From assembly GCA_963989385.1 (NCBI GenBank), contig OZ022508.1, forward strand, positions 54,661,087 through 54,725,086: DNA of 64,000 nt, read 5' to 3'. Source of the DNA: Ctena decussata. Lineage: Eukaryota; Mollusca; Bivalvia; Lucinida; Lucinidae. The translations under genes and the position numbers were made by a program. Positions 54,368 to 64,000 of this stretch are shown piece by piece (position 1 is the first letter of the stretch; each line of letters starts with the position of its first letter). The notes under the pieces are model-generated. The model made no database searches. It was given only the letters and a program-made list of their open reading frames with translations, and was not told the DNA's origin.

Positions 54368-54668
54368 AACGTTTTGAGCCATCTTTACATTACACCAGAT
54401 ATAAGTTTAACAAGTTCATCTAAGGTTCTAAAAGGTTAGATGAAATAAAAAGAGTCAGTGCAACTAAGCGTTCAGCATGATGTTCGACAAATTTCGGAAT
54501 TCAGAATTTGGAATTCTAACATTTTGAGCCATCTTTACATTTAACCAGATATAAGTTTAACTAGTCTTTCATCTAAGGTTCTAAAAGGTTAGATGAAATA
54601 AAAAGAGTCAGTGCAACTAAGCGTTAAGCATGATGTTCGACAAATTTCGGAATTCGGAATTTGGAATT
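54368..54668 (+). repeat. ~150-bp tandem duplication
   Basis: Two adjacent copies from AACGTTTTGAGCCATCTTTA to CGGAATTTGGAATT with a few differences. Confidence 0.85.
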
Positions 54669-54685
54669 GTGCAGTATACTGTATA

Positions 54686-56076
54686 TGAGCCGCGACACGA
54701 GAAAACAAACAAAGTGGTTGTGCGCCCAGCAAAGACTTGGATCAGCCTGGGCATCTGCACAGCAGACTTGGGGTAATCGTATTCTGTATTCTTATTCGAA
54801 TACAATTCGAATACATTTTCTGAGTATTCAAAAAGTATTCTGTATTCGTGGATTTCTTAGAATAAAAGTATTTGTATTTGTATTGGAATACATTGCAAAT
54901 TTCATGTATTCCTGAATACTTTTATGAATACATTATGAATACTTTTGCCATTTTAAGGAAACATTGATGCATAAAATTATATAAATTATGGGATTGATGT
55001 GACTAAAGTCCAAGAATGCTATTGTAGGAACTTTGAAGACTACACCTCAAGGGTAAATACAATACATAAAAGACATCACAGAATATTATTTATTAATTGA
55101 TTGCTTTGGCTGATTTCATTTTCATAACTTTCTGTAAAAAAATAATTTTTTGAAGCCATTATTGAAAACCCTGATCATATGCTGCTCTCTACAGTGTCTG
55201 ATCTTGGTTAACACTGTTAGACAAGGTCTCTTTTATGGCACTATGCATCATTAGGTTAAACTTCCAAGTTAGCAAATATAATACCTATATGTTACCTTTC
55301 AGTAGATTGCCCCAGTACAGTATTAAATAGGGACAAGGCACAGAACTGACAACTAAGCCATGTACATTTTTTTTTGACACTTACAATACGCAATTATGAT
55401 CCCATCTTAATTTCAGCCAAACATAATTTGAAATAGAGATGAAAATTTGAATTTGATGCAATTTATTACTATATATTTAGAATCAAAATGATAAATAGTG
55501 TAGATCCAGATCAAATGGCTTCCAGCTTTGGCATCAGAATATGGACCTTACACCAAATATGCAAATTGGCAAACCTGGAAAGATATCCAGCTGTACCATA
55601 GATCTAAATATAAGGTTCCTAAAATAGATATGAAGATATCTAGGACATGTCAAAAGAAAAAATCTTGTAATAAAAATCATTTTATGTAGTAAAACCTCTA
55701 GAGTCTGGACTACTAGAGATATGAAAGTTCAGCATAAACTATTGATTAATGAAATTTCCATTTCTTATTGAAAAGTATTCAAAAGTATTCGAATACATTT
55801 GCAAAGTATTTGTATTTTTATTTGAATACATTCATAAAAAAAGTATTTTTATTTGTATTCTGTATTCTTAAATTGCAAAGTATTTGTATTCGAATACCCC
55901 AAGTCTGCTGCACAGTCTGATCAGACTCTTCGCTAAACGCTGAAAGGGTAGCTAAGGGTCTAAGCTACTTCTGTGCGGACAGCGAAGACACTGGTCAGAC
56001 TGGGCGGATGCCCAGGCTGATTTGCGTCTGCGCTGGGTGCACAACCACATTGTTGGTTTTCTCGTGTCGCGGCTCA
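54686..56076. mobile_element. TA-type MITE family A, interrupted by a hAT-like element
   Basis: TGAGCCGCGACACGAGAAAA...TTTTCTCGTGTCGCGGCTCA flanked by TA. The family core is split at CTGCACAG by 54763-55907. Confidence 0.82.
54763..55907. mobile_element. hAT-like non-autonomous element (1145 bp)
   Basis: Perfect 13-bp ends CAGACTTGGGGTA...TACCCCAAGTCTG and exact 8-bp duplication CTGCACAG (54755-54762, 55908-55915). Subterminal regions are full of GTATTCGAATAC-like short repeats. No transposase. Confidence 0.88.
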
Positions 56077-56087
56077 TATGTGAAACA

Positions 56088-56175
56088 TGCAAGTGGTCAG
56101 AGAATCGATGTTGAATCAGCTTTGATTCAACGTCTTAATGTTGAATCAACGTTGATTCTATGTTGATTCAGTGTT
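56088..56175 (+). repeat. GTTGATTCAACG short repeats
   Basis: GTTGAATCA/TTGATTCAAC-type motifs repeated several times in both orientations. Confidence 0.6.
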
Positions 56176-56369
56176 GTGTGCCCGTTGGTAGGGTTCTGAC
56201 ACGCGTGCATGTAAATTTATATGCTAGTTATAGAATAAAAAGCCTATCTAGTAATATTTATTGTCAAAGGTGACTCATTGGCCCAATGCGGCCGGGCGTT
56301 GTTAAATGTTTATATTATACATATTTGTGTATGTACTTAACACAATGTCACTATTATAAAATTTACTTA

Positions 56370-56620
56370 TGCCCCATTCACATGCACAGATTTGCTCACG
56401 TAAGTATTTTTTGCATATATGCAAATTTCACTCACGTAAGTAAATTAGTCACGTGAAGGCAAATACATACGTGAAGGCAAATACATACATAAGCAAATTT
56501 GCTTTCATGAGTAGGCTATTCAAACCCAGAGCATTATCCAGGTAACTTTTGCTCACGTGAGCAAATTTACTTATATGCAAATATACTTACGTAAGTAAAT
56601 CTGCGCATGTGAATGGGGCA
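56370..56620. mobile_element. PIF/Harbinger-like MITE
   Basis: 251 bp, ends TGCCCCATTCACATGC...GCATGTGAATGGGGCA, flanked by TTA (56367-56369, 56621-56623); 3-bp TWA duplication is typical of PIF/Harbinger. The interior is rich in CTTACGTAAG palindromes. Confidence 0.75.
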
Positions 56621-57066
56621 TTACTTGTAGTTTGGTCATAAAGAATTCTTTTGTATTTCTTCACATATTTGTCAAATTTTGCACAGTAATCATTTCACTA
56701 GACTAGCGCTAGTCTGATAATGAAAAAGTTACTGTTAATAGAAAAAGAATTAACTTTTTTTTCTTCTTTTTTCTGGCCAGTCTATAAAACTTGAATCTGC
56801 TCCTTTTCTGATATATACATTATCAAGAAGAAGTCGAGCTGTAAGTATAGACTAGCTGTAAGAACTGGGAAAATAGAATGGCTGACTGATATAACTTCTT
56901 CGCCTAGTGGCTAGGCTATCATTTCACTTACATGTAAGAATTTACGATATGTAATAAGTAAGTATTATCAAGTGTTTACTTTGTTCCACGAAAGTCAGAA
57001 TTCGGAATTCAGAACTCGAAAGATGTAATTCAGAATTCGGAATTGAGTATTAGTATAGAAATTAAA

Positions 57067-57305
57067 TGAGCCGCGGCAGGAGAAAACCAACAATGTGGGT
57101 GTGCGCCCAGCTCAGACTCAGATCGGCCTGGGCATCCGTCCAATCTGAGCAGAGTTTTTACTATGCGCTTAAAGGGTAGCCAAGAGTCTAAGCCTAGCTC
57201 CATGCGGACAGCGAAGACCCTGATCAGACTGGGCGGATGCCCAGGCTGATCTGAGTCTTAGCTGGGCGCACAACCACTTTGTTGGTTTTCTCGCGTGGCG
57301 GCTCA
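57067..57305. mobile_element. TA-type MITE family A
   Basis: TGAGCCGCGGCAGGAGAAAA...TTTTCTCGCGTGGCGGCTCA. Confidence 0.78.
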
Positions 57306-57420
57306 AATGTGAGTCAATGAGCCATGGTAAATTACTGTGCATTGCCTTTTAATACTCCCTTACTACTTGGATTATATCACATCCAATGTTAATTCGTTTG
57401 AGATTTTAATGTCTCTTTAA

Positions 57421-58283
57421 GGTGGTGATTTGTGGTATATACAAAAATCTCAATAAAACCATAAAAAATTATCGAATCTCCCTGAAAGTTACCAGACTTC
57501 TTATTTTTGTTGTTCTCTACAGTTTAGAATACAAAATAGAGGGACATGCTGTTTAGAAAAGTGTTTTTATATGAAAAGATCAAAGGGTAATTTTGTGCGA
57601 ATAAATCTAAAAAATGACCATCATTATTGAAAACGTAACTAGGTCTGAACTTAAATTAAGCCATTAAAAAGAGCGTCCTAGCAACTATTTGTTCCAACTC
57701 TTTCTCAAATTGTAAGGTAGGCCAGATAAAAACAGTAGCTTTTTCTCAAATGCCTGACCATGTATATAAGTGCATGTATAGTGATTGCATTCATTAATAC
57801 AGGTAGGTCAGTTATACCTATATCATACTCACAGTATAAATATTACATTACAATGACCAAACCAGGCGTGTTATTGTAATTATTCAACCTCGAAAATCAT
57901 GAAAATAGACTCTACTGTGTATTTAAAGACAAATAATTTGGACACAGGCCACACCTTTTTTTTTTATCTGCGCAGCCTGATAACGCGCAGCAAAAATGGA
58001 AAAAATAATTGCTAGGACGCTCTTCATAATACATCAATTTAAGTTCAGACCTAGTTACATTTTCAATAACGATGGTCATTTTTTAGATTTATTCGCACAA
58101 AATTACCCTTTGATCTTTCCTTATATAAATCCCTTTTAACATCAATAAGTCCTGCATTTGGGGATTCTGAATTGTGAGAAACAACATAAAGAAGGCATCT
58201 GCTAAGTTTTGGGAAGATCCGTTGTATTTTCAGCATTTTATGCAGATTTTTGTCTTTGCCCCAAATCAGTGATAATCACCACC
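57421..58283. mobile_element. TTAA-flanked foldback element, copy 2
   Basis: 863 bp between TTAA (57417-57420, 58284-58287); the reverse complement of the 5084-5939 element, with matching arms such as CAAAGGGTAATTTT and GAGCGTCCTAGCAA. Confidence 0.7.
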
Positions 58284-58289
58284 TTAACT

Positions 58290-59140
58290 AACGACCTCGG
58301 TTCCGAACAACCGGGCCCTGATGATTATATAAAAATCTGTGGAGTTTGGTGAAAAAAAAAACCAGTAGTAGTTCTCAGCTATACGAGGGACTGGAAGTAT
58401 TGTTTCACAGGATTTCCTGTCCCCTATTATATAGCTGAGAACTAGAGAATCTCAAGTCCCCTTTATAGCCGAGAACCACTCCTGGTTGTGAAACCACCGC
58501 AGTCTGGAGGAGAACCGGCAGCCAACATTCCTTCTTGCTAACTCTTATCGGTCTCGTATGGCTGAAGTATGTCACGCGTGCCAAGCTAGTCTTGAGATTA
58601 TCTCGACTAGCTAGGGGTATGTCAAGCTAATCTTGAGATAATCTCGCTAGCAACCGAGCTATCCGGGCGCCTTAGGTGGCACTACGGTAAAACAATTCCC
58701 ATAGCTCACAGTTCAAAATGGGTCAAAGTCAATGCACTGCCAATTTTCTCCTGGTCTAAACCGTCTTTCCAAATTGAGGCGTGGCATTGAATAGACATCA
58801 CCTTTACCTACCAGTAACAGCTAAAAAAGTTGGGGGTTGTGCGGCATATTTTTGACTTATTGTACTTTCAGTTCTGAGGGGCCTAGTTCGCAATAAATAA
58901 AACTCAAAACTTTCACTGGCACCCCCTGTGTATTTTTCAAACCCCAACAAAAATGTAGCAAAACAGCTTTGTAAATAAACTCCATTTTTTTATAATAATA
59001 AATACGCATAACATTCAGAAAAATATTTAACTTTCATAATAAAACCAATCAGGTGCCTGCAAATTTCCATTATACTCCTGAAAGCTCTCCCCAAAAGAGG
59101 CGGGGCTTGCATAATGAGCATTTTTTTACTGTAGTGCAAC
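58290..59140. other. No recognised gene
   Basis: Contains a short inverted repeat around CTCAGCTATACGAGG (58374) and CCTATTATATAGCTGAG (58422), and AGTCTTGAGATTATCTCG near 58590 repeated at 58625. Confidence 0.4.
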
Positions 59141-59149
59141 CCTTATTTC

Positions 59150-59345
59150 TGTATGGCGTATTTGATTACTAACGTCAATAGCGCACGTCACGACGTTATC
59201 TAACGCATGACGTTAACGCTTAGCAACCAACTTAGCGTAGCTGCAAGTCAGACATGAATTTCAGAGTTCCAACGAATCAGACAAATAAAGTGACTACCTG
59301 TGATATTTGCCAGTTAGACTAAGCTGAGGACTCCGAGTAAGTATG
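59150..59345 (+). promoter_or_regulatory. Promoter/first-exon-like block, diverged copy
   Basis: GACGTTAACGCTTAGCAACCAAC, GATATTTGCCAG and GCTGAGGACTCC appear in the same order as in the blocks at 61590 and 62788. It ends with a good donor context CGA|GTAAGTATG. Confidence 0.4.
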
Positions 59346-60432
59346 CTTCCTCTAGTTATACAGATAAACATTAGTTTATAATGTATTTTTTTATGATATT
59401 ATATTGAATAGATCTACCGGAGATGGATGCAAGCGAGTCAACTCGTAAGGCTGGGGAAGAATAAGTGGAGAAAAGGGGGAATGGGGAGAAGTGGAGTAAA
59501 GAGAAGCTTAATAGATTTTATAGGAACAGATTGTTTAGCAAAGGTGATGATTATTATTATTAAAACAGTTGTTGTTGTTATTATTATTATTATTTGGTTT
59601 CACTAGTTATAACTTTTCTTGCTTTTTGTTGAAGTTATTTGTTATTTTATGGCATACCTGCAAAATGCTTTCGATTCGAGCAAAAGTGTCCGAGAAGGAC
59701 TTAACAAAAGATTCAAAATCATTAGGTTCTGAAACTGAAACTACGAATAGACCACAGTGAAACTTGTCGTCAGGGGTTATTCAAATGGGCACACTAAAAG
59801 TGGTTAGTACTTATGCGGGTTCATTTGCACTGTATTTTGATTCACGGGACCCCGAGAAGTTGGCTGTTAAAGACAGGCGGCCCCTTACATGTAGTAGAGT
59901 GATCCCTTAAGACAGGTTTGACAGGCATTTTCAGTTATTGTGTAACAGACTTTGAATGAAAATTTAATCTGAATATCGAAAAAAAACATAAAATAAAAAA
60001 GACAGTTCCATTTAGGATGTGAACCCCACATAACAAATAAATTAAATACCTTTCAGAGTACAAAAAGAGATCTGCGTCTGTTATACCTGGGTCCCCTTAC
60101 CAACATATAAAAGTATGACCACGGCCCGGGTTCACAATCATTCTATAAAGTTGAGGACCACATTAAAGTTAAGGTGGAAAATTTTGCCCTTTGCAAAGTC
60201 CCAAAGGAGAATTTTCGGAACTTCCGTGCAGGTCTTTTATCGATAACTGCAGATGCAATCTTGGCGCTTGTTCCTGTACTGTCGGAGTATTGCCCTGTAA
60301 CATGCATACGAAAAGTCGCAAAAGCGGTCATTATAGCACGCGGAAAGCCTTGTTAATATATGGTTTTGTGCTCGTTAAAACTTGCCTATTAATAGCGTGT
60401 GGCACCGATATTAGTGCAATAATTACGGTAAA

Positions 60433-60536
60433 TTATATAACCAGTCTTGAAAATTTTAGCCGATGAACTTTTACAATTCATCATGAACTGTAAAGTTCAC
60501 CGGCTAAAATTTTCAAGACTGGTTATATCTTTACAG
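60433..60536. repeat. Palindrome
   Basis: ATATAACCAGTCTTGAAAATT...AATTTTCAAGACTGGTTATAT, nearly perfect. Confidence 0.85.
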
Positions 60537-60663
60537 TTCATATTACTTCGATTACAAAATAAGGCAATCCCATCATTTATTCGTTCTCGATGACACAGGT
60601 GATGGCACTGTTCCGTGCAACTCGGATAACACAATGCAACACCACCGACATTTTTTTATGTCA

Positions 60664-60735
60664 CATGTCAACGCCGGAATCGAACCCAGGCCGCAGCAGT
60701 GACATGCGAGCGGTACATCCCTGCGCTCTCCAGAC
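60664..60735 (-). repeat. tRNA-like segment, minus strand
   Basis: The minus strand carries B-box-like GGGTTCGATTCCGG and A-box-like GGAGAGCGCAGGG. Truncated in unit 2. Probably a SINE head. Confidence 0.4.
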
Positions 60736-60777
60736 CAAATAGGGTTATCAATAGAACAGGTGTGGCGAAGACACATA

Positions 60778-61019
60778 ATTGAGCCGCGACGCGACAAAAC
60801 CAACAATGTCGTTGTGCGCCCAGCGCAGACTCAGATCAGCCTGGGCATCTGCCAAATTTGATCAGACTCTTCGTTAAGTGCTCGAAGGGTAGCTTAGGGC
60901 CTAAACTACATCCATGCGGACAGCGAAGACTCTGATCAGACTGGGCGGATGCCCAGGCTGATCGGAGTCTGCGCTGGGCGCACAACCACATTGTTGGTTT
61001 TGTCGCGTCGCGTCTCAAT
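60778..61019. mobile_element. TA-type MITE family A with empty site in the sister copy
   Basis: ATTGAGCCGCGACGCGACAA...TTGTCGCGTCGCGTCTCAAT, TA on both sides. Unit 2 has the unoccupied site ACACATATGATTTTG at about 62201-62215, proving a 242-bp insertion with TA duplication. Confidence 0.92.
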
Positions 61020-61409
61020 TATGATTTTGTGTCACTGCAAAAAGCCTACGGAATCGTGCAGTTTATTATTTTTTTTTATTTATAATTTTTTTTTGTATTT
61101 TATTTTTCTTTTTATATTGTTTCATGGCCTTTCCAAAACAATTTCACTGTTATACCACCCTTACCAGAAAACGTCAATTTTAGCACGAAATATTTCGCAA
61201 TGAGCAATGTCTACTCTGGTAAAGGGTATACCGAAAATCCACTCGCTTAAACTTGTGGAGATAATCCACGAGCTTTAGCGAGTGGATTATCTCCCGTACA
61301 GGCGGATAAACCATGGTATACTATTAAATATCGAGCGGATCGTTAAGGAAAAGTGCACGAAAACCGGAGCTCCGGGGAAAAAAACACAAGCAGAACATAT
61401 TTATCTCTT

Positions 61410-61492
61410 ACGCGCCGACGGAGGTTCGAACCCACAGCGGTGGCAGACCTCAAATTGAAGAGCCAGCGCTCTTATCCAAGTCCCTGCAGTCA
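61410..61492 (-). repeat. tRNA-like segment, minus strand (also 62605-62690)
   Basis: The minus strand carries TGGATAAGAGCGCTGG (A-box-like) and GGGTTCGAACCTCC (B-box-like) about 50 nt apart. Present in both duplication units. Stems incomplete. Confidence 0.4.
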
Positions 61493-61589
61493 GGGATCAG
61501 ATTATAATATTTTGTCTGATCCGGGGCCAGCAAATAATGATATTCAATGATTTGAATATGATCACATGACATCTGACTGACACTGAAAC

Positions 61590-61810
61590 ATAATGACGTT
61601 TCTGACGTTAGTAACGTAACGTCGACGCTTAGCAACCTACTTAGCTTAGATGCAAGTTGGATGAAGGTTTCAGAGCGCTTAAAAACAGGCAAAAATCATA
61701 TCTCACTTTGATATTTACCAGCTGGAAAAGCCGAGGACTCCCGGAAAACTTGCTTAGACTGATTACGTAAGAACAAAACAATGGATTGTACAATGTCTAA
61801 GTAAGTTGGC
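61590..61810 (+). promoter_or_regulatory. Promoter/first-exon-like block in unit 1
   Basis: Repeated AACGT motifs (GACGTTAGTAACGTAACGTC), GCTTAGCAACC, then ATGGATTGTACAATGTCTAA followed by GTAAGT, a strong 5' splice site. Would encode only MDCTMS plus two bases. Speculative. Confidence 0.35.
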
Positions 61811-61834
61811 AATTATATTTTTTAATTCTTGAAA

Positions 61835-62072
61835 TGAGCTGCGATACGAGAAAACCAACGAAGTGGTTGTGCGCCCTTCGCAGACTCAGATCAGCCTGCG
61901 TATCCGCCCAGTCTGATCAGAGTCTTCGCTAGGCGCTTAAAGGGTAGCTAAGTGTCTAAGCTACATCCATGCGGACAGCGAAGACTCTTATCAGACTGGG
62001 CGGATGCCCAGGCTGATCTGAGTCTGCGCTGGGCGCACAACCACATTGTTGGTTTTCTCAGGTCGCGGCTCA
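61835..62072. mobile_element. TA-type MITE family A (shared by both units)
   Basis: TGAGCTGCGATACGAGAAAA...TTTTCTCAGGTCGCGGCTCA; its counterpart in unit 2 is 63026-63265, so it predates the duplication. Confidence 0.8.
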
Positions 62073-62787
62073 AATTATTATTACTTTGATTACAAAATAA
62101 GGCAATCCCATCATTTATGCCGCAGCAGTGACATGTGCGGGAGATATATCCCTGCGCTCTCCAGGCCAAATAGGGTTATCAATAGAACAGGTGTCGCGAA
62201 GACACATATGATTTTGTGCCACTGATAAAAGCCTATGGAATCGTGCAGTTTATTTTTTTCTTTATTTTTTTTATTATTATTCTTTTGATATGTGTTTTAT
62301 GGCCTTTCCAAAACAAGTTCACTGTTATACCACCCTTACAAGAAAACGTCAATTTTAGCACGAAATATTTTGCAATGAGCAAGGTCTACACTGGTAAAGG
62401 GTGGTATCAAATAGTTATACCGCCTGTACGGGAGAAAATCCACTCGCTTAAACTTGTGGAGATAATCCACGAGCTTTAGCAAGTGGATTATCTCCCGTAC
62501 AGGCGGAGAAACCATGGATCGAGCGGATCGTTAAGGAGAAGTGCACGAAAACCGGAGCTCCGGGGAAAAAACCCACAAGCAGAACATATTTCTCTCTTAC
62601 GCGCCGACGGAGGTTCGAGCCCATAGCAGTGGCAGACCTCAAATTGAAGAGCCAGCGCTCTTATCCAAGTCCCTGCAGTCAGGAATCAGATTATAATATT
62701 TTGTCTGATCCGGGGCCAGCAAATAATGATATTCAATGATTTGAATATGATCACATGACATCTGACTGACACTGAAACATAATGACG

Positions 62788-63008
62788 TTTCTGACGTTAG
62801 TAACGTAACGTCGACGCTTAGCAACCTACTAAGCTTAGATGCAAGTTGGATGAAGGTTTCAGAGCGCTTTTAAAAACAGGCAAAAATCATATCTCACTTT
62901 GATATTTACCAGCTGGAAAAGCCGAGGACTCCCGGAAAACTTGCTTAGACTGATTACGTAAGAACAAAACAATGGATTGTACAATGTCTAAGTAAGTTGG
63001 CAATTATA
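62788..63008 (+). promoter_or_regulatory. Promoter/first-exon-like block in unit 2
   Basis: Near-identical to 61590-61810, including ATGGATTGTACAATGTCTAA|GTAAGT. Confidence 0.35.
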
Positions 63009-63025
63009 TTTTTTAATTCTTGAAA

Positions 63026-63265
63026 TGAGCTGCGATACGAGAAAACCAACGAAGTGGTTGTGCGCCCATCGCAGACTCAGATCAGCCTGCGCATCCGCCC
63101 AGTCTGATCAGAGTCTTCGCTAGGCGCTTATAGGGTAGCTAAGTGTCTAAGCTACATCCATGCGGACAGCGAAGACTCTGATCAGACTGGGCGGATGCCC
63201 AGGCTGATCTGAGTCTGCGCTGGGCGCACAACCACATTCAGTTGGTTTTCTCGTGTCGCGGCTCA
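63026..63265. mobile_element. TA-type MITE family A
   Basis: TGAGCTGCGATACGAGAAAA...TTTTCTCGTGTCGCGGCTCA; last element of unit 2. Confidence 0.8.
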
Positions 63266-63532
63266 TTTATAATGAGTCCTGGCTCCAGTTTTTGGCGATG
63301 AATTTGGAAGCAGTTTTGTTTTTCCATTTTTCCATGAGAAAAAAATGTTATGGCTCTCAACAGACCGCCTCGTGAGGCTGTTCTAATGAGAGTTAACTCC
63401 CCCCCCCCCCCCCTTTTTTTTTGACAATATGGAAAAAATGAGTTCAGAATCAACATCATAACTTTATTATGGAAGACTACGAAGCTCATATGACCTCCTT
63501 ATTCTGAAAGTATAATTTTGTTGTACTTACAG

Positions 63533-63626
63533 TCCATTTACATCTACCCACATCTGCAGGAGATATTTCAAGCTAAAGAGCGGTGTGTTCAGGGCCTTTG
63601 GCGAGGGGATGAAGAATTTCCAAATA
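63533..63626 (+). other. Possible terminal coding exon (unassigned)
   Basis: After the acceptor-like TTGTACTTACAG at 63521-63532, one frame is open for about 31 codons (including RRYFKLKSGVFRAFGEGMK) to TAA, followed by AATAAA near 63628. An inner acceptor CATCTGCAG would also work. No family recognised; it could be chance. Confidence 0.2.
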
Positions 63627-63699
63627 TAAATAAACCGTATTCTTCATAAGTTTGAGAATGCCAAGATTGTCAATTACTGTAAGTCAAACAATAATTTTT

Positions 63700-64000
63700 A
63701 TGCCCCCTCCCCGAGGGCATAAAGTGTTTCGGTCGTGTTTACGTGCGAACGTTATTACGATCGTCCGTCTTTGCAAGGATAAGAGGTAGATTTCAGGGTT
63801 CCTATTATTGTAGCAACTTGAAATTTTGTATGATGGTTTATATCCATAAATGCAACAGGAACAAAGGCTCTCGGGCAAATATGAAGCTATCCGGGCCGAT
63901 ACACCTGGCAACGCGACACAAGACATGTAATAACCTCTAAATATTTTACGAAAACTACTACAAAATTTAAGCTGGCGCAGAAAAAAAACAACATATTTTT
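63700..64000 (+). mobile_element. HINE/Helentron-like element, runs to the window edge
   Basis: Hairpin ATGCCCCCTCCCC/GAGGGCAT, then a GTCCGTC stretch, then the unit GGTAGATTTCAGGGTTCCTA shared with 23176. Confidence 0.5.

Larger units (their letters stand above)
60540..62078. repeat. Tandem segmental duplication, unit 1
   Basis: Matches unit 2 (62079-63266) over nearly its full length. Unit 1 has two extra blocks: about 95 bp near 60585-60680 and a MITE at 60778-61019. Confidence 0.85.
62079..63266. repeat. Tandem segmental duplication, unit 2
   Basis: From TTACTTTGATTACAAAATAAGG to the MITE at 63026-63265. About 1.19 kb, highly similar to unit 1; contains the palindrome CCGCCTGTACGGGAGA/TCTCCCGTACAGGCGG. 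Confidence 0.85.

Noticed and set aside
54170..54439. 89-codon frame with an SL repeat
   Set aside because: Produced by translation of the CT microsatellite.

Overview
The window is animal nuclear DNA and holds one clear protein-coding gene on the + strand: a complete, 28-coding-exon orthologue of DDB1 (damage-specific DNA-binding protein 1, the adaptor of CUL4 ubiquitin ligases). Coding starts at 3380 and ends at 46132. The spliced exons total 3426 nt, or 1141 codons plus stop, close to the 1140 residues of human DDB1. All 27 introns begin GT and end AG, and the reading frame closes at every junction. The organism is most probably a bivalve mollusc. This is inferred from the repeats: V-SINE-like tRNA-derived SINEs, pearl/HINE-like elements with tandem cores, and foldback elements of types common in clams and oysters. 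I cannot name the species.

Region by region. 1-3214: upstream DNA with two decayed non-LTR retrotransposon remnants; the TTCAA tail of the second lies about 165 bp before the DDB1 start codon. 3215-3379: the DDB1 promoter/5'UTR candidate, with E2F-like and NRF1-like sites. 3380-46132: DDB1. Its introns are packed with nested transposable elements, and a number of nested insertions have readable target-site duplications (TSDs). 46133-48600: 3'UTR candidate and a cluster of short foldback elements. 48.7-56.6 kb: a TA-flanked 1.5 kb inverted-repeat element, HINE-like fragments, a LINE tail, a CT microsatellite and a hAT-like element inside a MITE. 57.4-58.3 kb: a TTAA-flanked foldback, the sister of one in intron 1. 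59.1-63.3 kb: a tandemly duplicated block that may carry repeated copies of a promoter and short first exon. 63.5-64 kb: a weak candidate exon and the start of another HINE-like element.

The main interest is the transposon stratigraphy around DDB1. One MITE sits inside the exon 17 splice donor. In intron 22, a 52-bp unit spanning the exon 22/intron junction is tandemly amplified about twelve times, copying the 5' splice site. HINE/Helentron-like elements are defined at their boundaries by insertion into other repeats. One nest in intron 5 holds three inserts, two of them hAT-like with clean 8-bp TSDs. I found no CRISPR array, bacterial gene or rRNA, and no convincing intact tRNA gene; the tRNA-like segments look like SINE heads.
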